Notes: generated from the sequence alone by a model not told the origin. 64,000 nucleotides of DNA from Neisseria sp. 83E34 (GCF_001308015.1 NZ_LGYH01000002.1:124001-188000); one strand, 5' to 3'. Counted from the first letter of the stretch, positions 15,966-24,786 are shown. Made by a program: numbers and translations.

Positions 15966-17723
15966 ATGGAAAAATGGCAAATCGAATTAAATGCCACGCC
16001 GGTATGGTTTCTGCAAACCTCGGCAGGTGTTTTTATTTCCCTTATTCTGATTATTTCCCTCATCAGTAAAACCCGCTTCGGCAAGCAGTTTCGGCAAATC
16101 CTTTCCCCTTGCCTGGATAAAAAAAGCAAGGCCAAAGTTTTGCTGGTGCTGGTTTTCATGATTATGCTGCTGTTGACGGAAATCCGGCTCAATGTTTTAA
16201 ATACTTTCTTTTACAATGGGTTGTATAGTGCATTGCAAGACAAAAAAGCCGAGTCTTTCTGGTTTTTCGCCCTAATTAACGCAGGTGTCGTGATCATGCG
16301 CACACTTAACGGCATCATCAACGATTTTTTAGACCAGTCGCTTGCCATCAAATGGTCTGAAAAACTCAATAGCGTATTGGTTGCGGGCTGGCTCGCCGAT
16401 AAAAACTATTACGCCCTGCACATGCGGCGGCACGGGCCGGACAATATAGACCAACGCATCCAGCAGGATGCCCAGGATTTCATTGCCAATACCATTGAAT
16501 TTGTGCGCGGTATGCTGAATTCCGTTTTGTCGTCCATTGAGTTCACCATCGTATTATGGGGTTTGTCCGGCGTTTTGCATTTATTCGGCTTGAGTATTCC
16601 GCACGGTATCGTTTTTTTCGTGTTCGTTTTCGTGCTGCTTTCCACTGCGGCAACCATGTGGATAGGCAAACCCCTCATCCGCTACCATTACGACAATGAA
16701 AAACTCAACGGCGACTACCGTTACTCCCTGATACGTATCAGAGACCACGCGGAAAGCATAGCTTTTTACGACGGAGAATGGAAAGAGCAACAGCAGTTGG
16801 GCAGCCGTTTCAGAGCCATCATCCGCAACCGCTGGAAAATTACCCGCCAAAACGTGGCATTGGGCGGGTTTAACAATCTGCTGACCCAAAGCGTGCAACT
16901 GCTTCCCTTGATGCTGCAAGCACCGCGCTTTTTTGCCGGACAGATAAAAATCGGCGATATGCACCAAACCGTGCAGGCATTCAACCGTTTGCAGCGCGCT
17001 TTGTCTTTCTTCCGTAATTTTTATGAAGAATTTACCGCCTACCGCGCCCGCCTCGAACGCTTAAGCGGCTTTATTTCCAGCCTGGAAACCCGGTCGGAGC
17101 ATCCCTCCAGCATGATTGACGGCCGTTCAGACAGGCTTGAGTTGGACAATGTTGCCGTTTACCGTGCCGACGGCTCGGCATTGCTTGAAAATATCAGCTT
17201 GCAGGCCGGCAGCGGCGATGCTTTGCTGATTCAGGGGCCGAGCGGTTGCGGCAAAACATCATTGATACGCGTGATGGCCGGGCTGTGGCCGTTTGGCAGC
17301 AGCGGCACAATACGGCGTTTGCCGCGCCAATCGACCCTGTTTGTGCCGCAACGCCCTTATGTGCCGCAAGGTACGCTTTTTGAAGCCATATGTTATCCGA
17401 ACCTCCGGCCTTCGCCTGAGGAATTGAGGCGGAAACTGAAAGACTGCCGTTTGGATTGCCTTGCAGGATTTTTAGACGAAACCGACGATTGGCAGCACCG
17501 TCTTTCCCCGGGAGAGTTGCAGCGTATCGCTTTTGTCCGCATTTTGCTGACCCGCCCCAAATTGGTTTTGTTGGACGAAGCCACTTCGGCGTTGGACGAG
17601 ACTACCGAAGCCCTGCTTTATACGTTAATCCGCAACAACCTTCCCCAAAGCATCATTGTCAGCATCGGCCACCGTAATACGCTCAGCACACTGCATAATA
17701 AAACCATGCGGATAAATGGCTGA
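15966..17723 (+). CDS. YddA/SbmA-like ABC transporter (membrane plus ATPase)
   Basis: 585-residue half-transporter of the ABC-D-like (ABC_membrane_2) group. Six membrane segments cover about 15-330, including the family stretch LNTFFYNGLYSALQDKK, and a nucleotide-binding domain follows: Walker A GPSGCGKTS, signature LSPGELQRIAF, Walker B LVLLDEATSALDE. Related proteins (YddA, SbmA/BacA kin) import or export peptides or siderophores. It follows the TonB receptor, so it may move the siderophore or its iron complex across the inner membrane. The ATG at 15966 begins MEKWQIELN; an upstream in-frame start would read through the DUS hairpin. Confidence 0.87.
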   Translation: MEKWQIELNATPVWFLQTSAGVFISLILIISLISKTRFGKQFRQILSPCLDKKSKAKVLLVLVFMIMLLLTEIRLNVLNTFFYNGLYSALQDKKAESFWFFALINAGVVIMRTLNGIINDFLDQSLAIKWSEKLNSVLVAGWLADKNYYALHMRRHGPDNIDQRIQQDAQDFIANTIEFVRGMLNSVLSSIEFTIVLWGLSGVLHLFGLSIPHGIVFFVFVFVLLSTAATMWIGKPLIRYHYDNEKLNGDYRYSLIRIRDHAESIAFYDGEWKEQQQLGSRFRAIIRNRWKITRQNVALGGFNNLLTQSVQLLPLMLQAPRFFAGQIKIGDMHQTVQAFNRLQRALSFFRNFYEEFTAYRARLERLSGFISSLETRSEHPSSMIDGRSDRLELDNVAVYRADGSALLENISLQAGSGDALLIQGPSGCGKTSLIRVMAGLWPFGSSGTIRRLPRQSTLFVPQRPYVPQGTLFEAICYPNLRPSPEELRRKLKDCRLDCLAGFLDETDDWQHRLSPGELQRIAFVRILLTRPKLVLLDEATSALDETTEALLYTLIRNNLPQSIIVSIGHRNTLSTLHNKTMRING

Positions 17724-18049
17724 TCCGACATATCATGTATAGTCAATCGACACATTTTTAATTTAAGGTGCGGCAACGCCGCAGCAAAAGTGGAATTGAT
17801 TTGCTGGAAAACCTTAAAATTATCAAAAATATCGGTTCGGGAAACCGAACCGCCGAAAGGCCGTCTGAAAACCATGCCCGTCTGAACTGCCGATTCCATT
17901 TTGTAAGCTGTTGAAGCCGCAGAACCGGTTCCGTATTGCCCGTGCCGTCTCCGGTTTGCTGTCCGATATCGATGGTTGCGTTGGAATGGGCTTTGAAAGA
18001 CCGGCTTTCCGTTTAACTATGAAAGCCATGTTGAGAAAGGAATCAACAA
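17724..18049. other. Gene-free gap with repeat remnants
   Basis: Contains a solo MITE end TATAGTCAATCGACA (about 17739), a GAAA-looped hairpin CGGTTCGG/CCGAACCG (17833-17852) and a composite DUS (17858-17886; AGGCCGTCTGAA then ATGCCCGTCTGAA). An open frame at 17911-18171 has no coding character. Confidence 0.6.
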
Positions 18050-18478
18050 ATGTTGAAACATCTGATTGCGGCGGTATCGCTGTTGTGTGCCGTTATGCCT
18101 GCATCCGCCCGAAATACCGTCAGCCAAAAGGCAGACCGGCAGGCACAGCCGAAAGATACGGTGGTGCGTAACTTTACGGCTTTCCGTGGCGACGCTGAAA
18201 ACGGCTGGCGTGCGGTTGTGCGCGGCGGGCGTATGGAGCTGGAAACCGTCCGCCCCCGCGAATACCACCGCAGCATTCCCGTCCGGCGTTCTGCTTATGC
18301 TAAAGGCGTTGAATTGACAGGCAAAACCCGTTTCGGTGAAGTGGTGCTGAACATCAACGGCAAACGTTGCCGTGATGCGGGAGGCCGTCTGAACGAATTT
18401 ACCGCCACGCTGCATTACAGGGGCAAAACCACGAAAGGCTGCGCGGTACGCGGCGCATACGGAACCGCGCCTACCTGA
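18050..18478 (+). CDS. Secreted protein with COG3650-like C-terminus
   Basis: 142-residue protein with a signal peptide (MLKHLIAAVSLLCAVMPASA). The C-terminal half (FGEVVLNINGKRCRD, then TATLHYRGKTTKGCAVRG) resembles the small domain found in COG3650 proteins, with two conserved Cys that may pair in the periplasm. Its role is unknown; position inside the iron-uptake group suggests a periplasmic helper. AAGGAATC precedes the ATG at 18050. An AG-like uptake sequence is embedded near 18380. Confidence 0.65.
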   Translation: MLKHLIAAVSLLCAVMPASARNTVSQKADRQAQPKDTVVRNFTAFRGDAENGWRAVVRGGRMELETVRPREYHRSIPVRRSAYAKGVELTGKTRFGEVVLNINGKRCRDAGGRLNEFTATLHYRGKTTKGCAVRGAYGTAPT

Positions 18479-18541
18479 CTGAGTATCCCGCAAGGCTGCC
18501 TGTCCGTACTTCCGTACGAAAGAAGCAAAGGATGAAAAAGC

Positions 18542-19408
18542 ATGTGGAAAACTTTAAAAAACATCGGTATTGCACACCGTAAAAAGCTGCTGGTTACCTT
18601 CGGCATCGTTGCTTTGGAAAACCTGCTGTTTCTGAGTTACCCCGTGTTCGGCGGGTTTGCCGTCAACGCGGTGATGCAGGGCAAGGTGTGGCACGCGCTG
18701 GCTTACGCGCTGGTGGTTTTGCTGATATGGCTGGTGGGGGCGGCACGGCGCAGTGCGGATACGCGCGTGTTTGCCCGCATTTACAGCGAAATCGTTGTGC
18801 CGGTGATTGTGAAGCAGCGCATACAAGGTCAAACGCCGTCTCAAATCACGGCGCGGGTGGCGTTGTCGCGGGAGTTTGTCGACTTTTTTGAAATGCACCT
18901 GCCTATGGCGGTTACTTCGCTGGTGTCGGTGTTTGGCGCGGTGATCATGCTTGTACTGTTGGAATTTTGGGTGGGCGTGTTGAGCATGATGGTGTTGGCG
19001 GTGTTTTTGCTGCTGCTGCCCGGATTTTCCCGCATGAGCGAAAAGCTGTATTTCAAACTCAACAACCGTTTGGAGCGCGATGTGGACATGATTCAGGCCG
19101 CACCCGAAGCCATGCTGCACAAACATTTCGGCTTGGTTGCCCGCTTGCGTATCCTGATTTCCAACCGCGAAGCATTGGGCTATTTGTGTATCGGCGCGGC
19201 GATGGCGGTATTGTTCGGCTTTACTTTCGTGTGGATAACCTTAAACGGTTACGGCAGCGCGGGGCATATTTATTCGCTGACCACTTATTTGTGGATGTTT
19301 GCCATGAGCTTGGACGACATGCCGCAGCTGGTGGAAAGTTATTCCAATTTGAGAGATATTGCCCGCCGCGTGGAAGTGGAAAGCACCGGCCCCAAACAGG
19401 CCGTCTGA
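18542..19408 (+). CDS. ABC transporter six-TM domain protein without ATPase
   Basis: 288-residue membrane protein of the ABC_membrane_3 (PF13748) kind, which has the exporter-type transmembrane fold but no nucleotide-binding domain. Hydrophobic segments appear around 20-40, 50-70, 125-165 and 215-260, with LENLLFLSYPVFGGFAVNAV and FVWITLNGYGSAGHIYSL in the expected places. Relatives occur beside TonB receptors, so a role with the receptor and the ATPase-bearing transporter at 15966 is plausible. The C-terminus TGPKQAV is encoded by an AG-DUS that contains the stop codon. Confidence 0.8.
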   Translation: MWKTLKNIGIAHRKKLLVTFGIVALENLLFLSYPVFGGFAVNAVMQGKVWHALAYALVVLLIWLVGAARRSADTRVFARIYSEIVVPVIVKQRIQGQTPSQITARVALSREFVDFFEMHLPMAVTSLVSVFGAVIMLVLLEFWVGVLSMMVLAVFLLLLPGFSRMSEKLYFKLNNRLERDVDMIQAAPEAMLHKHFGLVARLRILISNREALGYLCIGAAMAVLFGFTFVWITLNGYGSAGHIYSLTTYLWMFAMSLDDMPQLVESYSNLRDIARRVEVESTGPKQAV

Positions 19409-19427
19409 AAAACCATGCCTGTCTGAA
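19398..19427 (+). repeat. Composite AG-DUS plus TG-wadDUS
   Basis: AGGCCGTCTGAA (overlapping the stop of the preceding gene) then, five bases on, ATGCCTGTCTGAA. Confidence 0.85.
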
Positions 19428-19622
19428 AATTTACATGCATAGGGCAGATGTTAAGGCTGTTCCTGTAATGGCTAAACGGCTGGAATCACAAATAGTGGTT
19501 TTGCGGTGTAGTACACAGCCTGCATTCAGCTTGCTGCTAATGTAAATCCGAAGCGGTCGGCGGTTGAGTCAACCGTTCTGTACCGTATGTTTATCATGAT
19601 TATTAATTAAAGGAGTTGTCCC

Positions 19623-20588
19623 ATGTCACGTTTATCACCCGAACGCCTTGCACTCGCCCGCGAGCAGGAAAAAACCATTTCTCCGGAAGACTACGAAAAA
19701 GTCAAAGGTTTGGCGAATATTGTCCGTCCCTTGCGCAGCTTTATCTTTAAAACACCTGACGAATACGGCATGAATTACCAAGATGTCGTGATTCCGTCCG
19801 ACGACGGCATACCGCTGGAAGCGTGGTATATCCCGGCCAAAAAAACAAGCAGCAAACTGATTATCTTCAACCACGCACTACCGATGTGCCGTGCAGGTTT
19901 CCCCGGCCATTTCGGCCTGCCGTGGGCGGGCTTTGATGCCGTGGAAATCGACTTCGTTATTCAATACAAGCATTTAACAGATGCCGGTTATAACGTGCTA
20001 ACCTACGACTTCCGCAACCACGGCAACAGTGCCGCGGCCAACGGCGGTTTGTCGGGCATCGGCAATTGGGAATGGCGTGATTGCGTGGGCGTGAAAAAAT
20101 GGGTTGATGCCCACCCCGAATTTTCTAAAATGACCGTGGGTCTGTACAGCCAATGCTTGGGTGGTGTTTCACAGTTCCGAGCCATTAAAGAACGCCCCGA
20201 ACTGTTTGAAAACGTGCGCTGTATGGTCAGCCCGCTTGTGCCGTCGATGAGCGCGATTTTCGACGCTTTCTCCGAATTGCAGGGCGTGCGGCAATACCAG
20301 CCGCTGATTGATTTGGAACTGATGAAAATGGGTGCGTTTACTGCCGAAGAAATGGCGGGCGCGCTTTGGGCGCATGCCGTGAAAATGCCGACCTTCATGT
20401 TCCAAGTGCGTGACGACGAATGGACGCGTAACCCTGAAGACGGCCAAAAAACCTTTGATTTGTTGGGTGCGAAAGAAAAAGAACTCTACTGGATAGAAGG
20501 AACCACCAAACGCTTCCGTGACGGCTACAATTGGTTTGGCCGTGAACCGAAAATCGTTCTGGATTTCTTTGCCAAGTATATGAGGTAA
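19623..20588 (+). CDS. Alpha/beta-hydrolase with probable Cys nucleophile
   Basis: 321-residue cytoplasmic hydrolase. The sequence LIIFNHALPMCRAG forms the oxyanion-side strand, YDFRNHGNS is the usual loop after strand 5, and the nucleophile elbow reads YSQCLGG. In dienelactone hydrolase the matching motif is GYCLGG with Cys as nucleophile, so Cys rather than Ser may attack here. No clear substrate can be assigned. AAAGGAG precedes the ATG. The gene seems to be single, with an AT-rich promoter region before it and a composite DUS and MITE core after it. Confidence 0.78.
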   Translation: MSRLSPERLALAREQEKTISPEDYEKVKGLANIVRPLRSFIFKTPDEYGMNYQDVVIPSDDGIPLEAWYIPAKKTSSKLIIFNHALPMCRAGFPGHFGLPWAGFDAVEIDFVIQYKHLTDAGYNVLTYDFRNHGNSAAANGGLSGIGNWEWRDCVGVKKWVDAHPEFSKMTVGLYSQCLGGVSQFRAIKERPELFENVRCMVSPLVPSMSAIFDAFSELQGVRQYQPLIDLELMKMGAFTAEEMAGALWAHAVKMPTFMFQVRDDEWTRNPEDGQKTFDLLGAKEKELYWIEGTTKRFRDGYNWFGREPKIVLDFFAKYMR

Positions 20589-20638
20589 GTGTAGGTTGAA
20601 TCCGATAAAGCCGTAAAAATGTTGGATTTGATAAAAAC

Positions 20639-20668
20639 AGGCCGTCTGAAAAACCATGCCTGTCTGAA
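20639..20668 (+). repeat. Composite AG-DUS plus TG-wadDUS
   Basis: AGGCCGTCTGAA and ATGCCTGTCTGAA in tandem, spaced by five bases, as at 13173 and 19398. Confidence 0.85.
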
Positions 20669-20695
20669 AAAAGCATTTTAAGAAACAGCACGCCC

Positions 20696-20773
20696 GTCAT
20701 ACTCGGGCTTGACCCGAGTATCTTGAGTTCCAATAATTTCGGGAGATACTCGGGTCAAGCCCGAGTATGACGG
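20696..20773 (+). repeat. MITE core, copy 3 with decayed ends
   Basis: Both internal palindromes (GTCATACTCGGGCTTGACC and its inverse) are intact, but the TATAGT-type ends are lost or strongly altered. Confidence 0.75.
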
Positions 20774-20822
20774 CTCGAATTATATGTAAATGATTGATTT
20801 GAAACAATGAAAGAAGGAGAGC

Positions 20823-21143
20823 ATGGCATCAAGCAAAGCATATTTGGATTTTATTTTGGAGCAATTATCCGACTTGGACGACATCACTTATCGAGCCATG
20901 ATGGGCGAGTATATTCTCTACTATAAGCAGAAAATCGTCGGCGGCATCTATGATGACCGCTTGCTGGTTAAGCCCGTTCAGTCGGCAATCGACTATATGC
21001 CGAATGCAGCTTATGAGTTGCCTTACGAAGGCGCAAAAGCAATGCTGCTTGTGAACGAGGTGGATGACAAGGCGTTTTTAGCAGGGCTGTTTGAAGCCAT
21101 GTATGATGAATTACCCGATCCAAAGCCTAAGAAAAAGAAGTAG
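20823..21143 (+). CDS. TfoX N-terminal domain protein
   Basis: 106-residue protein matching the TfoX/Sxy N-terminal domain: ITYRAMMGEYILYY, then VGGIYDDRLLVKPV and PYEGAKAMLLVNEVDD, with a basic tail (PKPKKKK). In Haemophilus and E. coli the full Sxy protein promotes competence gene expression with CRP; a lone N-terminal domain is of unknown effect, and Neisseria is not known to use this route. AGAAGGAGAG gives a strong ribosome site before the ATG. Confidence 0.82.
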   Translation: MASSKAYLDFILEQLSDLDDITYRAMMGEYILYYKQKIVGGIYDDRLLVKPVQSAIDYMPNAAYELPYEGAKAMLLVNEVDDKAFLAGLFEAMYDELPDPKPKKKK

Positions 21144-21176
21144 GCCGCAAAATCAGCAATGAAAAGGAAGTTCACT

Positions 21177-21842
21177 ATGATTACCTTATATGCACTCAAA
21201 CAATCCCGCGCCTACCGTATCGCATGGCTGCTCGAGTTGCTCGGCTTGGCATACCGCGCGGAAGTGATCGCGCGCGATGCCGAAACCTCGCTTGCGCCCG
21301 ACAGCTTGCGCCGTATTCACCCGCTGGGTAAGTCGCCCCTGATAGACGACAACGGCTTGGTGCTGGCCGAAAGCGGCGCGATTGTCGAATACCTGATCAC
21401 ACGCTACGGTCAGGAAACGGCCTTGAGGCCGTCTGAAAACAGCGCGGCTTATCCCGAATATCTGTTTTGGCTGCATTATGCGGAAGGTTCGCTGATGCCG
21501 CTGCTGGTAATGTCGCTGGTGTTCCGCAAAATTGAAGCACGCAAAATGCCGTTTTTCGCCAAACCCGTTGCCCGCAAAATTACCGACGGCGTGCGCGCAT
21601 CGTTTTTGAATCCGCAGCTCAAACTGCATCTGGAATTTGTCGAAAGCAAACTGGCCGGCCGCACTTGGCTGCTGGGCGAAGAAATCAGCGGTGCCGACAT
21701 TATGATGGGTTTTCCTTTGCAGGCCGCCGTGTCGCGCACCCCGCTGAACCTGCCGAATATCTCCGCCTATGTGCGCCGCATTGAAAACGACCCCGCCTAC
21801 CAACGGGCGCAAGAGCGCATCGGGAAACTGGAATTGCTGTGA
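21177..21842 (+). CDS. Glutathione S-transferase family protein
   Basis: 221-residue GST. The N-terminal thioredoxin-like half has LYALKQSRAYRIAWLLE, with a Ser/Arg near the glutathione site, then HPLGKSPLIDDNGLVLAESGAIVEYL, the canonical cis-Pro and Glu-Ser contacts. The helical half ends ISAYVRRIENDPAYQRA. An ATG at 21159 is in frame, but MITLYALKQS at 21177 is the natural start with AAGGAAG before it. An AG-DUS inside the gene near 21427 encodes RPSEN. Confidence 0.88.
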   Translation: MITLYALKQSRAYRIAWLLELLGLAYRAEVIARDAETSLAPDSLRRIHPLGKSPLIDDNGLVLAESGAIVEYLITRYGQETALRPSENSAAYPEYLFWLHYAEGSLMPLLVMSLVFRKIEARKMPFFAKPVARKITDGVRASFLNPQLKLHLEFVESKLAGRTWLLGEEISGADIMMGFPLQAAVSRTPLNLPNISAYVRRIENDPAYQRAQERIGKLELL

Positions 21843-21982
21843 TGCCGTGCCTGTTTGAAAATTTTTGTGCGTAGGGCGGGCATCCCAACGAACTGTCGCC
21901 GAAAATCGGATACGAGAAGCCTATTTTCTAAGGCTACTTATAAATAAAACGCACATTGCTCTGTTTTAAATCAGGAGAAGCT

Positions 21983-23419
21983 ATGCCTACCAACCGTCAG
22001 TTATTGACTGATTTAGCCGCAGGCCGAATCAGCATCGAAGCCCATATCCGCGAGCGTTTGCAGCGGATTGAACGGCTCAATTCTAAAATCAATTCCGTTG
22101 TAACCCTCAGTCCACACGCCTTGGAGCAAGCACAGGCGGCTGACCGTTTGCGCGAAAGCGGCGCGGCATTACCTGCCTTGTTCGGTTTACCACTGACAGT
22201 TAAGGACTTATACGCCACTGCCGGATTAAAAACAACGGCAGGCTTCAAAGCTTTGGCCAATTATGTTCCATCGGAAGATGCGGTTTTGGTGGCTCGGGCG
22301 CAGGCGGCTGGAGCAATCTTGCTGGGTAAAACCAACACCGCGGAATTGGGGGCCGATATGCAATGCTGCAACCCGCTGTTCGGTGCAACCCACAACCCGT
22401 GGAACTTAGGTTTGACCAGTGGAGGCAGCTCCGGCGGCAGTGCTGCTGCCGTTGCCGCAGGCTTTTCGGCGTTAGATATTGGTAGTGATTTGGCAGGATC
22501 CATCCGTTTACCTGCCGCTTTTTGTGGTGTTGCTGGGATAAAAACCACCGAAAACCGCCTGCCGCGAACCGGCCACATCCCGCATCTTCCGAACAGGCAG
22601 CGCTCGGTTTGGCATTTGTTGTCTTTCGGATTACTGGCACGTTATGTGGATGATTTGCGGCTAGGTCTGGCTGCATTGCTGATACCTGAGCAAGGCGCTG
22701 CGATTACCGACAGCACCGTTCCTCCGTTGCCAGTACAAGCAGCGCAAACCAAAACACAACTGCGTATCGCCTATTGGGATGATTTCAACGGTTTGCCGCT
22801 GTGCCCGCGTACTCAAACAGCCCTACAACAAACGGTTGAAAAACTAAAATCCGCGGGCATGACGGTCAAGCGTATCAAGCCCACAGACTTCGATTTTCAG
22901 GCAGCATGGGAAGCATATGGTGAAATAATGGGTGCAGAAGTGGGCATGGGGATGCCGGTGTGGCAGCGCATAGCTTTCGGTACGGCAGGCTACCTAATGC
23001 CAAAATCACGTTTTATTATGACGTCGGTCGGCAGCGGGATGAGGCTGAATATGCGGCGCTACAATCAAGCACTGAACACGCGCGAACGGCTGATTACTTC
23101 ATTGGAGCATTTTTTACAGCAATGGGACATATGGCTTTGTCCTGTGGCACCAACTACTGCCTTTCCCCATTGCAAGCCGCAAAGCTCAATCTCAATCGGT
23201 AGCCAAAGCATGCCTTACTTAGAAGCTACCACATCGCTGGTTACACCGTTTTCCTTAACGGGTCATCCTGTTATCAGCCTTCCTGCAGGTCTGTTTGACG
23301 GCCTACCTGTCGGCATGCAACTGGTAGGCAGACGCTGGCAGGATGAAGCCCTGCTGGATTGTGCTGAAGCGGTGGAGCGTGTTCTGCAAGGGTTTCAACA
23401 ACCGGAGACAATACTATGA
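21983..23419 (+). CDS. Amidase-signature enzyme (intact)
   Basis: 478-residue amidase. The Ser-cisSer-Lys triad is visible: Lys in LPLTVKDLYATAG (about 72), the Ser in TSGGSSGGSAAAVAAG (about 150) and in DIGSDLAGSIRLPA (about 172). The family is broad (aryl-acylamidases, GatA kin, 6-aminohexanoate hydrolases) and the substrate is not clear. AGGAGAAGC precedes the ATG at 21983. The stop overlaps the start of a small membrane protein gene (ATGA), so the pair is co-expressed. It is not a close copy of the broken amidase at 7013-8381. Confidence 0.88.
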   Translation: MPTNRQLLTDLAAGRISIEAHIRERLQRIERLNSKINSVVTLSPHALEQAQAADRLRESGAALPALFGLPLTVKDLYATAGLKTTAGFKALANYVPSEDAVLVARAQAAGAILLGKTNTAELGADMQCCNPLFGATHNPWNLGLTSGGSSGGSAAAVAAGFSALDIGSDLAGSIRLPAAFCGVAGIKTTENRLPRTGHIPHLPNRQRSVWHLLSFGLLARYVDDLRLGLAALLIPEQGAAITDSTVPPLPVQAAQTKTQLRIAYWDDFNGLPLCPRTQTALQQTVEKLKSAGMTVKRIKPTDFDFQAAWEAYGEIMGAEVGMGMPVWQRIAFGTAGYLMPKSRFIMTSVGSGMRLNMRRYNQALNTRERLITSLEHFLQQWDIWLCPVAPTTAFPHCKPQSSISIGSQSMPYLEATTSLVTPFSLTGHPVISLPAGLFDGLPVGMQLVGRRWQDEALLDCAEAVERVLQGFQQPETIL

Positions 23420-23859
23420 AAAGCCTTGCCAAACCGATACTCTATTTCGCGTCGGCGCTCAATTTTCTGGCTGCCATGCTACATTATCTGTGTATCGTAT
23501 GGGGAGCTGACGGATTTCGCTTTATGGGAGCAGGCAGGGCAATAGTCAAGATGGCTGAAAGCGGGCATTGGTATCCTTATTTTATTGCCGCTTTTGTCGG
23601 CAGCGCGTTGCTGATCACTTCTTTCTATGCACTTACTGCCGCCAAAGGCAAGCTTCATTTGCCTCTGCATCGCTGGATTCTGGCTGCCACAGCCGCGGCT
23701 TTTATCACTCGCGGGCTGGCTTTTCCGTTGCTCAAACCCTTGTTTCCCGAGAATAGCCATACATTTTGGTTCATCACCTCAGCCCTTTGCTTGCTAATAG
23801 GTGGCCTGTATGCCATCGGCGCGCGGCTTAAATGGTCAGCTTTATCGAGCGGCTTTTGA
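23416..23859 (+). CDS. Small integral membrane protein
   Basis: 147-residue protein with four hydrophobic segments (about 8-30, 50-75, 85-108 and 115-135) and the sequence GAGRAIVKMAESGHWYPY between the first two. I do not recognise the family beyond a possible DUF. It is coupled to the amidase upstream by a four-base overlap, which hints at shared use, for example uptake or release of the amidase substrate or product. Confidence 0.7.
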   Translation: MKSLAKPILYFASALNFLAAMLHYLCIVWGADGFRFMGAGRAIVKMAESGHWYPYFIAAFVGSALLITSFYALTAAKGKLHLPLHRWILAATAAAFITRGLAFPLLKPLFPENSHTFWFITSALCLLIGGLYAIGARLKWSALSSGF

Positions 23860-23971
23860 CAGGCACGGTACGTAGGGCGGGCCCTCAACGGCCGGTACGA
23901 GATGACGCATATTGATGCCGACGGAAATGGCTGCATGAATTTTCAATGATTTGAATCAAAAGTTTATCAAC

Positions 23972-24000
23972 AGGCCGTCTGAAAACCGTGCCTGTCTGAA
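23972..24000 (+). repeat. Composite AG-DUS plus TG-wadDUS
   Basis: AGGCCGTCTGAA then GTGCCTGTCTGAA with a four-base gap, followed at 24012 by the GTAGGGCGGGCATCCTTGCC repeat. Confidence 0.8.
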
Positions 24001-24037
24001 CATTTTTGTGGGTAGGGCGGGCATCCTTGCCCGCTGT

Positions 24038-24108
24038 GGAGCCGGCACAAATTTGACGTGCGTCGAGCAGATATGCCAACACATCGGCGGCAAATTGCCC
24101 TTAACGGC
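24038..24108 (+). pseudogene. Fragment of old-yellow-enzyme gene
   Basis: About 70 bases resemble 25588-25658 in the flavin oxidoreductase gene downstream and encode GAGTNLTCVEQICQHIGGKL against GADTNLTRIEQIHQRIGGKL. It lies directly after a GTAGGGCGGGCATCCTTGCC repeat and immediately before a hydrolase gene. It is a relic of a duplicated or displaced paralogue. Confidence 0.8.
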
Positions 24109-24129
24109 CACCGCAAGGAAGATTCAATT

Positions 24130-24747
24130 GTGAATAGCCGAAACAAATCCATTTTGTTTTTACCCGGAGCGTCGGGGGATCCGGCATTTTGGCAGCCGGT
24201 GGCGGATTTGATGCCGCCGGATTGCCGCTGCACCGTACAGACTTATCCTGAATTTGCCGGACAGCCTCCTCACCCCGCCGTTCAGGATTTTGCCGGCTTG
24301 TGTGACTGGGTATTGGCAAAAATCCAAGAACCTACCGTGCTGGTCGCACAGTCGATGGGTGGCATCATTGCTATGCAGGCGGCTTTGCGGAAGCCTGAGC
24401 AAGTGTGTGGTTTGGTATTGGTTGCTACATCCGGCGGCATGGATGTATCGGCTTTCGGTGCGGAAGACTGGCGCAGCGCTTATCTGTTGGAACAGCCGCA
24501 GCTGCCGACATGGTTTATAGAAGCAGATTGCGACTTGTCGCCGGATTTTGCCGAACTTCAGGTGCCCGTGCTGCTGATTTGGGGAGGCGCTGACTCCATC
24601 AGTCCGCCCGCCGTCGGCCGTTTTTTGCAGCAGACACTGCCGAATGCCGAACTGGCGGTGATACCGAATGGCAGACACGATGTGGCACACACTCATGCGG
24701 TGGAAGTAGCGGCGCGGATTCGCGATTATTTGAATGATGCCGTCTGA
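24130..24747 (+). CDS. Alpha/beta-hydrolase (lipase/esterase type)
   Basis: 205-residue hydrolase. SILFLPGASGDPAFWQPV is the oxyanion-side strand and loop, the nucleophile elbow is AQSMGG (Ser), the acid is probably Asp in IWGGADSISPP, and the His is in NGRHDVAH. A GTG start at 24130 is preferred because AAGGAAG stands before it and because an ATG at 24058 would read through the old-yellow-enzyme fragment. The stop codon sits inside an uptake sequence (ATGCCGTCTGAA, the standard meningococcal form). Confidence 0.8.
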   Translation: MNSRNKSILFLPGASGDPAFWQPVADLMPPDCRCTVQTYPEFAGQPPHPAVQDFAGLCDWVLAKIQEPTVLVAQSMGGIIAMQAALRKPEQVCGLVLVATSGGMDVSAFGAEDWRSAYLLEQPQLPTWFIEADCDLSPDFAELQVPVLLIWGGADSISPPAVGRFLQQTLPNAELAVIPNGRHDVAHTHAVEVAARIRDYLNDAV

Positions 24748-24766
24748 AACCCCATGCCTGTCTGAA
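24737..24766 (+). repeat. Composite DUS (ATGCCGTCTGAA plus TG-wadDUS)
   Basis: Here the first member is ATGCCGTCTGAA, the meningococcal 12-mer, followed five bases later by ATGCCTGTCTGAA. Confidence 0.8.
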
Positions 24767-24786
24767 TTACGAGAAAGTCACGCAAA

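Noticed and set aside
17911-18171. Open frame of 86 codons in the gap before the secreted protein gene.
   Set aside because: It overlaps the secreted protein gene, has no convincing ribosome site and no recognisable protein character.
24034-24133. Start of the hydrolase at 24058.
   Set aside because: The extra 24 residues come from the old-yellow-enzyme fragment; GTG at 24130 has its own ribosome site.
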